From positions 1 to 64,000 of the forward strand of contig CANLMN010000017.1 in NCBI GenBank assembly GCA_947492105.1: a stretch of 64,000 bases of DNA, read 5' to 3'. This stretch comes from an uncultured Aquimarina sp. GTDB taxonomy: Bacteria > Bacteroidota > Bacteroidia > Flavobacteriales > Flavobacteriaceae. Made by a program: the position numbers and the translations under genes. Position 1 is the first letter of the stretch. Each line of letters starts with the position of its first letter. Positions 1-7,592 of the stretch are shown one piece after another. The notes beneath the pieces were generated by a model that was given only the letters and a program-made list of their open reading frames with translations, searched no databases and had not been told where the DNA came from.

Positions 1-77
1 TAGGTTGATTTTTTAGGTTGATTTTTTAGGTTGATTTTTTAGGTTGATTTTTTAGGTTGATTTTTTAGGTTGATTTT
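1..77. repeat. 13-bp tandem repeat, six copies
   Basis: Six head-to-tail copies of a 13-bp unit, AGGTTGATTTTTT, begin at 2, 15, 28, 41, 54 and 67. All copies are identical except that the last ends in TTTTCG. The array is cut by the window edge, so the true copy number is unknown. It lies downstream of the minus-strand gene ending at 319. The rest of 78-318 is AT-rich and shows no gene. Confidence 0.95.
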
Positions 78-318
78 CGTAAAAACACGAAAACGTTTTC
101 GCTAGTGCTTTGTTGTTGAGGATGTTACATGTATTTTGGTTTAGAGGTTAGTGAAGTTTAAGAATGGCTAGATTCAAATTAAGAAGATATTTCGCATTTT
201 TTTATTAAAAGTATAGAATAATCTAAATATTAAATGTTAAATTTTTGATAAAATGATAATTTTTATGGTTGATTGGATGTTTTTTACTTGTACTTTTCTG
301 CCGATGATTGATTTTAAA

Positions 319-966
319 CTATAGCTTATTCTTCATTTCACTAATTAGTACAAAGGCTTTGTTGACATACGTTTTTTCAAAAAACAGGGTGAAGTAATTG
401 GAGGTAGATATTACTTCAAAAATTGGAATACCTTCAAAAGTTAGTATTCTAAATAAACTAAAGTAGAGGCCAACTATTTTTGAACTTTCTGCGGGTAGTG
501 CTATAGATAATGAGGATAATTCATCTTTTACACCAATACAGGTTTCGTCTTTAAAATAGTCTTCGACAACTCCTTTTAGAGAAGAAGAAACGATGATATT
601 ACTCTCGTGATAATTGTTTGCATACGTAAAATACACACCAAATTTGTCTTTTATTTTATATAATAAGAGGGATTGATTAGCGACGATGGTTTTGGAATTG
701 GCAAAAGTATAATCCGTAATGTCAGAACGTACTACGATGTCTCCCAAATTTTGTAAACTGGTGGTAATACGTTTTTTTTCAGGAGTATATCGCCTTAGTG
801 CCATAACGATAGAACCGGGTTTGACGGGTTTACGGAGTTTTTTTTCTATTTTGGGGGTTAGGTCAAGAGCCAAGCTGCTGAAATTTATTATGTTACGAGA
901 TAGGGCGTCCTCCAAAAAAGGATCATGCTTTAGTATTTCCTGGACACAATCTGTAATGGTTTTCAT
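319..966 (-). CDS. ACT-domain-like protein divergent from aspartate kinase
   Basis: About 215 aa from the ATG at 966; an upstream in-frame start at 1065 would add a poor, AT-rich N-terminus. I do not recognise a named family. The last 50 residues (GIPIFEVISTS followed by a hydrophobic strand and a helix) resemble the ACT fold of aspartokinases, where an ISTSE-type motif is typical. The N-terminal half is basic and helical (KPVKPGSIVMALRRY), possibly nucleic-acid binding. It is transcribed divergently from aspartate kinase across a gap of about 130 bp that contains an inverted repeat. A role in sensing amino acids or controlling the neighbouring biosynthetic gene is inference. No signal peptide or membrane segment is seen. 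Confidence 0.65.
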   Translation of the reverse strand: MKTITDCVQEILKHDPFLEDALSRNIINFSSLALDLTPKIEKKLRKPVKPGSIVMALRRYTPEKKRITTSLQNLGDIVVRSDITDYTFANSKTIVANQSLLLYKIKDKFGVYFTYANNYHESNIIVSSSLKGVVEDYFKDETCIGVKDELSSLSIALPAESSKIVGLYFSLFRILTFEGIPIFEVISTSNYFTLFFEKTYVNKAFVLISEMKNKL

Positions 967-997
967 GAATATGTGTGGTTTCTGATTTAAAAAAATC

Positions 998-1017
998 AAT
1001 GTTATATATTTAACATT
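998..1017. promoter_or_regulatory. inverted repeat in divergent promoter region
   Basis: AATGTTA and TAACATT arms are separated by six AT bases, midway between the divergent ACT-like gene and aspartate kinase. Position and symmetry suit an operator for a dimeric regulator. AT-rich DNA yields such repeats by chance, so this is weak. Confidence 0.3.
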
Positions 1018-1095
1018 ATGTATAAAATTAACGAATTTCTGTAAAAAATTCTTGATTCGAACCATAATTCTTAATTATGCAAAAAAATATAGATA

Positions 1096-2421
1096 ATGAG
1101 AGTTTTAAAATTCGGTGGTACTTCTGTAGGTTCTCCAGAGAGTTTAACCCGTGTAAAGGATATTGTATGTGCTCAAGAAGGTCCTTCTTTTGTTGTTTTG
1201 TCTGCAATGTCTGGCGTAACAAACGAGTTATTACAGGTGCTTGAAGGTATCAAAACGAGCAATCCTGAAGGTATGGCTAGTAGCATTCATGTCATTGCTC
1301 AAAAACATCAGCATTTGATAGATACTATTTTCGTTGATGAGGCATTGCGCCAAGAGGCATTGGATTATGTCAAAGCTGTATTAGAAACTTTGAGTAACTT
1401 GTATAAGACACCAGAATTACCCAATCTGTATTCAGAAGTAATTACCATTGGGGAGCTAATGTCTACCTATGTGTTTTCTAAGTTTTTGCAGCAAGAAGGG
1501 ACAGCAAATGCCTGTCTACGAGCAACAGATTTTATGCATATAGCCAATGGGGATAATCCTGCTATAGCACCTGTAAAATCTGCATTGGATATAGTTTTGG
1601 CAAAGCAGGAACAGGTGAGTGTCTATATCACTCAAGGGTTTGTTTGCTTAGATGCGGATAGCAAGATCAGTAATCTAAAAAGAGGAGGGAGTGATTACTC
1701 TGCAACAATTATAGGTGCAGCCTTGGATGCTGATGAGGTACAGATATGGACGGATATTGATGGATTTCATAACAATGACCCTAGATGTGTAGATAATACA
1801 AGACCAATTGCACAATTGACGTACGATGAGGCAGCAGAACTAGCATATTTTGGCGCAAAAATTTTGCACCCAAAAACTGTTTCTCCAGTACGAGAAAAAG
1901 GAATTCCTGTGTTTCTGAAAAATACTTTTGATCCCGAGTCTGTAGGAACAAAAATTTCTGATGATTCTACCGCAAAAGGACTCAAGGCAATTGCTGCAAA
2001 GGATGGGATAACGGCTATTAATATCAAATCTAACCAAATGCTTATGGCTTATGGTTTTTTGCGAAAAATATTCGAGGTGTTTGAGAAATATGAAACACCT
2101 ATTGATATGATTACTACATCAGAAATAGCAGTATCCCTTACTATAGATGATGTTACCAACTTGGGTCAGATTACTGAAGAGATTCAGCAATATGCATCCG
2201 TAACCATCACCAAAGAGCAAACAATTATTAGTGTGGTCGGAGATTCTTTGATTTCGGAAGGTAATTCCATCCACATCTTTAGTATTTTGGAGACAATCCC
2301 CGTTCGAATGATCTCTTATGGTGGAAGTACCAATAATATTTCGGTGTTGGTCGATACAACACATAAAATTCAAGCGCTACAACAATTGAATACCGCACTC
2401 TTTGAAACAGAAAACATTTAA
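1096..2421 (+). CDS. lysC: aspartate kinase (monofunctional)
   Basis: This 441-aa enzyme phosphorylates aspartate, the first step toward lysine, threonine, methionine and diaminopimelate. The N-terminus MRVLKFGGTSVGS is the aspartokinase ATP-binding signature. The kinase domain fills about residues 1-280 (LKRGGSDYSAT and the WTDIDG region near 210-225). Two ACT domains follow (about 295-440) with the allosteric-type motif ITTSEIAVS. There is no homoserine dehydrogenase domain. A 5' UTR of about 30 bp leaves no room for a lysine riboswitch. It is divergent from an ACT-like protein. The symbol is given by function; flavobacterial genomes may call it thrA- or lysC-like. Confidence 0.93.
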   Translation: MRVLKFGGTSVGSPESLTRVKDIVCAQEGPSFVVLSAMSGVTNELLQVLEGIKTSNPEGMASSIHVIAQKHQHLIDTIFVDEALRQEALDYVKAVLETLSNLYKTPELPNLYSEVITIGELMSTYVFSKFLQQEGTANACLRATDFMHIANGDNPAIAPVKSALDIVLAKQEQVSVYITQGFVCLDADSKISNLKRGGSDYSATIIGAALDADEVQIWTDIDGFHNNDPRCVDNTRPIAQLTYDEAAELAYFGAKILHPKTVSPVREKGIPVFLKNTFDPESVGTKISDDSTAKGLKAIAAKDGITAINIKSNQMLMAYGFLRKIFEVFEKYETPIDMITTSEIAVSLTIDDVTNLGQITEEIQQYASVTITKEQTIISVVGDSLISEGNSIHIFSILETIPVRMISYGGSTNNISVLVDTTHKIQALQQLNTALFETENI

Positions 2422-2472
2422 TTGTTTAAGAACTAGGATTTAATAAAAATTTTTTTTAATCTTTGTGCTATT

Positions 2473-2583
2473 ATGAAAAGAAATACTGTACATATTCATA
2501 AAACGCTGCTCAAGCAGTGTGGTAAACGTGTCGATCTTATATGGATTTGCGGAGAATATGGACGTAGTAACTTTTATGATTAG
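2473..2583 (+). CDS. possible 36-aa small protein
   Basis: ATG at 2473 and TAG at 2581 encode a 36-residue peptide starting MKRNTVHIHKTLLKQCGK, with two Cys and a C-terminus GEYGRSNFYD. It resembles no family I know and has no signal sequence. The start lies only about 8 nt after the predicted -7 element, so the mRNA would be nearly leaderless. The coding status is unproven; the RNA itself may be the product. Confidence 0.3.
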   Translation: MKRNTVHIHKTLLKQCGKRVDLIWICGEYGRSNFYD

Positions 2584-2622
2584 TAGTATGGATTAAAAAA
2601 CATCATATCAAATATAGTACAA

Positions 2623-2653
2623 AAGCGTTCGGAAAATCCCGAGCGCTTTTTTT
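2623..2653 (+). terminator. intrinsic terminator
   Basis: AAGCGTTCGG pairs with CCGAGCGCTT (10 bp, one G-T wobble) around a 6-nt loop and is followed by seven T. It ends the small transcript, or the lysC message reading through it. Confidence 0.85.
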
Positions 2654-2685
2654 ATGAACTCAATTACAGGAACAAAAATGAAATA

Positions 2686-2812
2686 AGTAATATCAATCTA
2701 GGTGTATGAATTCGTATTAATGACACAGTTATTTTTTTATGTAAAAACATCTTGATGCTATTACATAACCTTAGCTATTTAATATAGGAACAAGGCTCTT
2801 AGATGGAAAAAG
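2686..2812. repeat. family B palindromic repeat, copy B1
   Basis: The tract starting ATATC...GGTGTATGAATTCGTATT, with a GTAAAAACATCTTGATGCTA core and an end AGATGGAAAAAGAA, matches the copies at 32128-32285 and 48886-49027. Its right end is joined directly to a remnant of family A. Confidence 0.7.
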
Positions 2813-2851
2813 AAGCTAATTATTAGACTGTAATTATTTTTTAAATGGTAT
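2806..2851. repeat. family A repeat, terminal fragment
   Basis: The sequence AGACTGTAATTATTTTTTAA followed by ATGGTAT matches one end of the family A element (compare 9130-9170 and the complement of 39988-40020). Only about 46 bp remain, and they abut copy B1. Confidence 0.6.
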
Positions 2852-3055
2852 CGTACATATCGACAGCTCAGTGGTATCAGAATATTTCTGACAGGAAACC
2901 TTACGGCTTATTTTTATATTAAAATATTGATTATTAATATGTTGTATTCAAAATTTGTAAATTTATTTTTGGATATTTCAAAAATATAATAAACCTTTGC
3001 GTCATCGAAAATGTCATAGCTTTGTGCTATGGAAAAATAAATTAGGATAAAAAAA

Positions 3056-3163
3056 ATGAAGAATAAACAATCCCATAACCTGCGTTGTACAAGCATCACA
3101 AGACTGATTATTGGTCTATGGATTTTTGTGCTATTGCAGCAGTTACAGGATTGGAAAGAATGA
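3056..3163 (+). CDS. possible 35-aa small membrane peptide
   Basis: ATG at 3056 and TGA at 3161 encode a peptide with a basic N-terminus (MKNKQSHNLRCTS), a central hydrophobic stretch (LIIGLWIFVLL) and an end QQLQDWKE. That layout suits a small single-span membrane peptide or a type I toxin-like peptide. It sits inside a short unit with its own promoter and terminator. No family is recognised. Confidence 0.4.
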   Translation: MKNKQSHNLRCTSITRLIIGLWIFVLLQQLQDWKE

Positions 3164-3192
3164 CAGTAATGATATAATATATATCTTATTTG

Positions 3193-3222
3193 AAGCCCGA
3201 TCCATACGATCGGGCTTTTTTT
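3193..3222 (+). terminator. intrinsic terminator
   Basis: AAGCCCGATC and GATCGGGCTT form a perfect 10-bp stem with the 5-nt loop CATAC, followed by a T run. It ends the small transcription unit carrying the 35-codon ORF. Confidence 0.9.
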
Positions 3223-3307
3223 GTGTCCAATAGAGTCTCGAGAAAATATAATGTCATTTAGGTTTTGAATTTCATGACAGAAAAAAGTCCCTGTATTATG
3301 GAGGATT

Positions 3308-3387
3308 ATACCAGTTAAAATGTAATTGTAGGCTAAAATAGTAGAAAAAGAACCGAATTATTAACCGGTAATTATTTTTTGAATGGT
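3308..3387. repeat. family A repeat, internally deleted copy
   Basis: Both ends of family A are present (ATACCAGTTAAAATGTAATT and AATTATTTTTTGAATGGT) but the element is only about 80 bp instead of about 162. The centre is missing, with the junction near AAAATAGTAGAAAAAG. Such internally deleted forms are typical of non-autonomous elements. Confidence 0.75.
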
Positions 3388-3498
3388 GTAAACACCCCGA
3401 ACCAGCTAGTCATATTGGGTAGGAGCTGTAGCTATGTTTAGGGAATTAAGCGAATAAAACGAGTTTTTTTAAAAATAAATAATGAAAGTACATGAATC

Positions 3499-3672
3499 AT
3501 GAAAAAGTATGGCAACAGTAAAAAATTAAATGGTGTAATCAAGAAATTTGTAAAAGGTTATATAGAAGGAATGAGCAAGTATTTGTTCCCTGATCAATAT
3601 GAAAATAAAAAAGGTAAAGAGAAGGAGTCTCCAAAGTTTAAAAATGATAAAGACCGCATATTTTTCAAATAA
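3499..3672 (+). CDS. 57-aa lysine-rich small protein
   Basis: ATG at 3499 and TAA at 3670 encode 57 residues, very basic (about a third Lys) with few hydrophobic stretches: MKKYGNSKKLNGVIKKFVKG, then YIEGMSKYLF and a charged tail ending DRIFFK. There is no signal peptide, and no double-glycine or known RiPP precursor motif. It could be a DNA- or RNA-binding peptide or an antimicrobial-type peptide; function is unknown. It follows two other small-ORF units and precedes a convergent outer-membrane gene. Confidence 0.45.
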   Translation: MKKYGNSKKLNGVIKKFVKGYIEGMSKYLFPDQYENKKGKEKESPKFKNDKDRIFFK

Positions 3673-3804
3673 ACTATTTTTGAGCTTTGGATTTGTTGAT
3701 AGGAATAAGGAAGGTTCTTTTACTGTGATAAATTCAAAGCTCATAATGATAGGGTATTATGGGTCATAAGCTGTTTTTGAACGATAAAAAATAGCTTGTT
3801 TTTA

Positions 3805-4692
3805 TTAAATCTTCAGAGATATTCCAGCTTTAACAAAAAATGTATTTTGTTTTGTAATAGTAAAGACGTCCTTTTGATTCTTATCCGTAATATTGAAGGC
3901 ATTGGAGAGCGTGTAGCCTCCATTGATAAACATAAAGATGTTTTTTGTAATTCCATATTCGTATTCTAGTCCACTGATAACAAATCGCATGGATATTTTG
4001 GCAAGATCTTCTTCGGTAGCGGTTGCGCCAAAAAGACGTTGCGTATTTTGTATGTTGGAGAAAAAACCTTCTATCCCAACAAAAGCCTGTATAGCGTTGT
4101 GTTTGTTGATCAAATGTTTAATGTCGGATTTTGGTAACCCCACAGTATAGGACCATTTTGGGTCAAATTTTCTGTAGTAGTAGGCCACGGGCAAGGTGAA
4201 CTGTTTTCCTGCAATGCTTGGATAGGACAGTGCAATGACCAGTTTCCATGGTTTGATGATATTAGGGCCTGTTTTACTCTTGACAAAATAGAGTAGACCT
4301 AGGTAGAAAATATCTTGATCTAGAAGTTTGTTGGCTTCAAAATTTGATGAAATCATATTTCCTAATCGGATTCCAAAGCGCCAGTCATTCTTCATTTCAA
4401 ACGTATATTCTAGCCATAATTGAAAAGATTCAAATGATTTGAAGTTTTGTTGATCAAAAATAGGGGTGTCATATTGTCCAAAATTAAATCGTTGATAGGC
4501 TACTCTGGGGACAAAATAGCTTCCTTTTTTCTTCAGTGCTAGTGGCAGAGCCAAGAATGTATTGATTCGCTGAAAATTATTTTTTCCATGCTGCCCCGGA
4601 AAAATACTATAGTCTAATCGAGCTAATTCTAGTTTTTGGCTGTGCAGAATTGCTGTATAGATAAAAAGGAAGATAACAAGCGTTTTTTTCAT
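3805..4692 (-). CDS. DUF6268-type outer-membrane beta-barrel protein
   Basis: A 295-aa protein with a Sec signal peptide (MKKTLVIFLFIYTAILHSQ, cut near residue 19) followed by alternating amphipathic strands and a C-terminus ending in a beta strand (TFFVKAGISLKI), as in outer-membrane barrels. The N-terminal LDYSIFPGQ motif and the overall length fit the DUF6268 family, whose role is unknown. It stands alone between repeat-rich gaps with no operon partner, so a transport or adhesion role cannot be chosen from context. Confidence 0.75.
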   Translation of the reverse strand: MKKTLVIFLFIYTAILHSQKLELARLDYSIFPGQHGKNNFQRINTFLALPLALKKKGSYFVPRVAYQRFNFGQYDTPIFDQQNFKSFESFQLWLEYTFEMKNDWRFGIRLGNMISSNFEANKLLDQDIFYLGLLYFVKSKTGPNIIKPWKLVIALSYPSIAGKQFTLPVAYYYRKFDPKWSYTVGLPKSDIKHLINKHNAIQAFVGIEGFFSNIQNTQRLFGATATEEDLAKISMRFVISGLEYEYGITKNIFMFINGGYTLSNAFNITDKNQKDVFTITKQNTFFVKAGISLKI

Positions 4693-4785
4693 AAAAAAAG
4701 TGCGAGGAATATAATTTGTTTTTAAAGAATTATGCTTCTAAGATACTCTTTTATTGATTGCTTTTGTTGTAAAAATAGTGCTTAT

Positions 4786-4865
4786 ACTATTTGTTGTTTG
4801 AGTTTGCCGGAAAGAAAAATTAAGATTTTTTTGTTTCAGCTTCAGCAGCAATATCAAGCATAGCC
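4786..4865. repeat. family C repeat, truncated copy C1 fused to family B
   Basis: The left half of family C (TTTGTTGTTTG, GGAAAGAAAAATTAAG, TTTCAGCTTCAGCAG) runs to about 4862. It then switches without a gap into family B sequence (TAGCCTTAGCTTTGGAATAT). The other half of C is absent. Confidence 0.75.
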
Positions 4866-4946
4866 TTAGCTTTGGAATATATGAGTAAGGCATTTAGACG
4901 GAAAAAGAACAAGTTGCTATGCTACATTATATAGCTAATTGGGTAA
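4861..4946. repeat. family B repeat, right half (B3)
   Basis: CATAGCCTTAGCT, GGCATTTAGACGGAAAAAG and ATTATATAGCTAATT match the right half of copy B2 at 48940-49025. It is joined directly to the left half of a family C element. The following 4947-5147 contains nothing I can assign. Confidence 0.7.
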
Positions 4947-5147
4947 AAAACCTCTCAAAAAAAATATGGAATGGATGAAGAAAATCGTCACGAAAATTTG
5001 CAATACTTGACTAATGTAAGAATCAGAAAATAGAAGAACTTTTAGCGTTGTTCGTAAAGTGACTTATATAGTTTATGTGCTTGTATCAGCTATAGACAAA
5101 GACGTACTTCAATGTTTTTAAAGTCTAAAAAGTGTTGTCTATAAATT

Positions 5148-5195
5148 CTATATGGCATAAAAGGATAGTGTTTGTCATACTTTTATGCCATATAG
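5148..5195. repeat. perfect 16-bp inverted repeat
   Basis: CTATATGGCATAAAAG (5148-5163) and its exact complement (5180-5195) flank a 16-nt loop. It lies 58 bp beyond the nifU stop codon, so it could be a 3' stem-loop or terminator of the mrp-nifU operon. No clear T run follows on the minus strand, so another role is possible. Confidence 0.7.
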
Positions 5196-5252
5196 GGGAT
5201 TTGTCTATCATCATCTGTATTATGATGCTAATAAAGCACTATCTCTGTAGTT

Positions 5253-5492
5253 TTAATCTACGTTGATTACCTTTTCTATCTGAGGAGCATATTTTTTGAC
5301 GGTCATTTCTACTCCAGATTTTAGTGTCATTTGGTTAACACTACAGCCTACACATGCACCTTCTAATTGTACTTTTACGAGGCGGTCGTCTTCTATGGAG
5401 ATCAAGGAAATATCACCTCCATCACTTTGCAAAAAAGGTCTGATTTCTTCTAACGCTTTTTCGACATTTATTCTTAATTCTTCGCTTGTCAT
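5253..5492 (-). CDS. NifU-like Fe-S scaffold protein
   Basis: A 79-aa protein consisting only of the NifU C-terminal domain. Cys47 and Cys50 (CVGC) form the CxxC that holds a transient Fe-S cluster, preceded by the typical IRPFLQSDGGDISL region. Stand-alone proteins of this size act as scaffolds or carriers in iron-sulfur cluster maturation in the cytoplasm. It starts 7 nt after the mrp stop codon, so the two are almost certainly co-transcribed and may act as a scaffold/ATPase pair. Confidence 0.93.
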   Translation of the reverse strand: MTSEELRINVEKALEEIRPFLQSDGGDISLISIEDDRLVKVQLEGACVGCSVNQMTLKSGVEMTVKKYAPQIEKVINVD

Positions 5493-5499
5493 TATGTGT

Positions 5500-6633
5500 T
5501 TATTTTTTTACAACGGAGCATCCAGCCATGGTTGTGATTTTGATTGCTTCTGTAGGAGGTAGGTTGTCATTGCGGTCTACCACTTCTTGAACTACATTAC
5601 GTGTAATGGTTTCAAAAGCACTTTCTGTGGCTGTAGCTACTTGTAATGCTGCTGGTCTACCAATATCTCCAGCTTCTCTGATACTTTGTACCAAAGGGAG
5701 CTCTCCAAGAAATGGTACATTAATATCTTCAGCAAGATTTTTTGCGCCTTCTTTTCCGAAGATATAATATTTGTTTTCTGGTAACTCTTCTGGAGTAAAG
5801 TAGGCCATATTTTCTATTATTCCTAGAACAGGTACATTGATGCTTTCTTGTTGGAACATGGCAACACCTTTTTTGGCGTCTGCTAATGCTACATGTTGTG
5901 GTGTGCTTACGATTACGGCTCCAGTAATAGGTAATGATTGCATGATAGATAGATGGATGTCTCCCGTTCCAGGAGGCAAATCGATCAGCATAAAGTCAAT
6001 TTCTCCCCACGCAGCATCAAAAATCATTTGATTCAAGGCTTTGGCGGCCATGGGCCCTCTCCAAACTACGGCCTGATCTGGTTGCGTAAAAAAACCAATA
6101 GAAAGAATTTTGACACCATAATTCTCTATAGGTTTCATCTTAGATTTATCCCCTACTTTTACGGATAATGGGCGCTCATTGGCTACATCAAACATAATAG
6201 GAGCTGAGGGGCCGTAAATATCGGCGTCCAGGAGACCTACTTTGAATCCCATTTTGGCAAGCGTTATAGCAAGATTAGCGGTAACAGTAGATTTGCCAAC
6301 GCCTCCTTTTCCAGAGGCAATAGCAATGATATTCTGAATCCCAGGGATAGGTTTTCCTTTAATTTCGGGTTTTTGAGGTGTAGGAGCTTCCACTTTGACA
6401 TTGACAGTGACCTTGGCCTTGTCATATACTTGTTCGTGTATGGTTTTAAGTATGTCCGCCTCTGCTCGTTTTCGAATATGTAGTGCGGGTGTGGATAGGA
6501 TTAGGTCAACGACAACTTCATCTCCAAAAGTAATCACATTTTTTACAGCACCACTCTCTACCATATTCTTCCCTTCGCCGGCAATGGTTATTTGTTCTAA
6601 TGCTTTTAGAATTGCTTGCTTCTCTAGTTTCAT
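5500..6633 (-). CDS. mrp: Mrp/NBP35-family Fe-S carrier ATPase
   Basis: Taken from the ATG at 6633 (377 aa); an upstream in-frame start at 6693 would add an atypical N-terminus. A small FeS_assembly_P (MIP18-like) domain spans about residues 1-85, followed by a ParA/MinD-type P-loop ATPase. The deviant Walker A GKGGVGKS is at 108-115, with DADIYGPS and LIDLPPGTGD further on. The family carries Fe-S clusters to apoproteins. The CxxC that usually holds the bridging cluster near the C-terminus is replaced by TPEELPENKYY; the only cysteine I see is four residues after MA near the C-terminus. Adjacent NifU could supply cluster ligands. High confidence in family, moderate in exact mechanism. Confidence 0.93.
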   Translation of the reverse strand: MKLEKQAILKALEQITIAGEGKNMVESGAVKNVITFGDEVVVDLILSTPALHIRKRAEADILKTIHEQVYDKAKVTVNVKVEAPTPQKPEIKGKPIPGIQNIIAIASGKGGVGKSTVTANLAITLAKMGFKVGLLDADIYGPSAPIMFDVANERPLSVKVGDKSKMKPIENYGVKILSIGFFTQPDQAVVWRGPMAAKALNQMIFDAAWGEIDFMLIDLPPGTGDIHLSIMQSLPITGAVIVSTPQHVALADAKKGVAMFQQESINVPVLGIIENMAYFTPEELPENKYYIFGKEGAKNLAEDINVPFLGELPLVQSIREAGDIGRPAALQVATATESAFETITRNVVQEVVDRNDNLPPTEAIKITTMAGCSVVKK

Positions 6634-6898
6634 CTGCTTTTTTTTGTCATTTTTTTGCTTGCCATACTTTGATATTGCGTAAGAATCGTACAAAGCTAAC
6701 GGCTAATATAGGTCAATTAGCGTCAACGGTATTTTTGTAAATTCGTTTCTTCATGGCAATACGACTGTCAGGCTGTAAAGATAGGCGTAAAAGTTTAGAT
6801 TATAAAGAGGTGTTCCCTTGGATTATGAGAAGGGGGTTATAATGCGTTAAACTTTCTTGTGTTTTTGGAGAAAATACTATGGATAAAACACAAAAAAG

Positions 6899-6936
6899 AA
6901 ATCGTTTGCGAAAATTAGCTCACAAACGATTTTTTA
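6899..6936 (-). terminator. hairpin terminator, T-rich on both strands
   Basis: ATCGTTTG and CAAACGAT form an 8-9 bp stem, with T runs after it on the plus strand and a TTCTTTTTT tract after it on the minus strand. It lies about 115 bp beyond the stop of the minus-strand secreted-protein gene at 7050. Nothing else is evident in 6634-7049. Confidence 0.6.
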
Positions 6937-7049
6937 TGTTTTATTATGTATCTAGAATAATGTACTTCTAGATATATTTGGATTTGGTTAGTAGGAAGTA
7001 TTTGTGTATTAAGTACTACTTTACTTTTAAAAGAATAATATTAAGGTGA

Positions 7050-7592
7050 TTAATTGATGAAAAGAAGTTTGTTCTTAAATTCTACACCGACTACTTTTAC
7101 GTCATACATAGCAATTGGAAGTTGTACATTGCCAGTTTCACTTTTCTTTCCTTTATAAACACGTGTTCCACTACTGCTGTAGATACAAATTTCTGGATCG
7201 CCTGGGAGATTTTTGATGTAATCCACTTTTGCAATATAGATGTCATCAAATTTTTTCAAAGTCAAAATATTGTCTGATTTTAAAGGGCCAGAATCTTTAC
7301 AAAAAATGTAAGCGTCTAATAATAGTGGACGTGTTGCACCTTTTACCACTATTCTTCCGGATAATTGTACAAGTACATTTTGGAATAAAAAACTTGAACG
7401 GTCATTCAAAACCATATCTTTGCCGATGATAACGATCTGTTCACGAGATCCATGCTTGGCTTGTAAGGCATTTCCGTCTATAATGAGATTCCCGGTAATA
7501 TTAGATAGTTCTTTGGTCATGTCTATCTCTATTCTTGCAAAAGCTACCGTGATTGGAAGACACATAAGTAGGAGTAAAGTAATTTTTTTCAT
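7050..7592 (-). CDS. small secreted protein of unknown function
   Basis: About 180 aa from the ATG at 7592, chosen because it opens a clean signal peptide (MKKITLLLLMCLPITVAFA); the longer frame from 7697 adds an asparagine/threonine-rich leader without function. The mature part looks like an all-beta domain (NLIIDGNAL, VVKGATRPLLL, PEICIYSSSGTRVYKGK). The last 45 residues (QLPIAMYDVKVVGVEF) resemble an adhesion or T9SS-like beta sandwich, but no sorting motif can be named. It is monocistronic between mrp and the divergent queG. Periplasmic or cell-surface location is inferred. Confidence 0.6.
   Translation of the reverse strand: MKKITLLLLMCLPITVAFARIEIDMTKELSNITGNLIIDGNALQAKHGSREQIVIIGKDMVLNDRSSFLFQNVLVQLSGRIVVKGATRPLLLDAYIFCKDSGPLKSDNILTLKKFDDIYIAKVDYIKNLPGDPEICIYSSSGTRVYKGKKSETGNVQLPIAMYDVKVVGVEFKNKLLFIN

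Larger units (their letters stand above)
2458..2653 (+). ncRNA. candidate small transcript with its own terminator
   Basis: A near-consensus flavobacterial -7 element (AATCTTTG, 2458-2465) is followed immediately by GTGCTAT, a CTGC/GCAG mini-hairpin and, at 2623-2653, a strong terminator. That unit would give an RNA of about 180 nt. It contains a 36-codon ORF starting almost at the predicted 5' end. It could be a small mRNA, an sRNA, or simply the 3' UTR of lysC. A second unit at 3017-3222 is built the same way and shares the 11-mer CTTTGTGCTAT. Confidence 0.4.
3017..3222 (+). ncRNA. candidate second small transcript
   Basis: A consensus -7 element TAGCTTTG (3017-3024) lies 17 nt after a TTTG (2996-2999). 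The unit ends in a strong terminator at 3193-3222, giving a predicted RNA of roughly 190 nt. It contains a 35-codon ORF. The CTTTGTGCTAT stretch at the predicted start also occurs at the start of the unit at 2458. It may be a small mRNA or an sRNA. Confidence 0.45.

Noticed and set aside
1-77. CRISPR array
   Set aside because: The 13-bp units are contiguous with no spacers.
1066-1095. Possible lysine riboswitch before aspartate kinase
   Set aside because: There are only about 30 bp of leader and no room for the aptamer.
2914-3099. 61-codon minus-strand frame opposite the second small transcript
   Set aside because: It is the reverse of an AT-rich promoter region and has no supporting signal; the plus-strand unit with promoter and terminator explains the region better.
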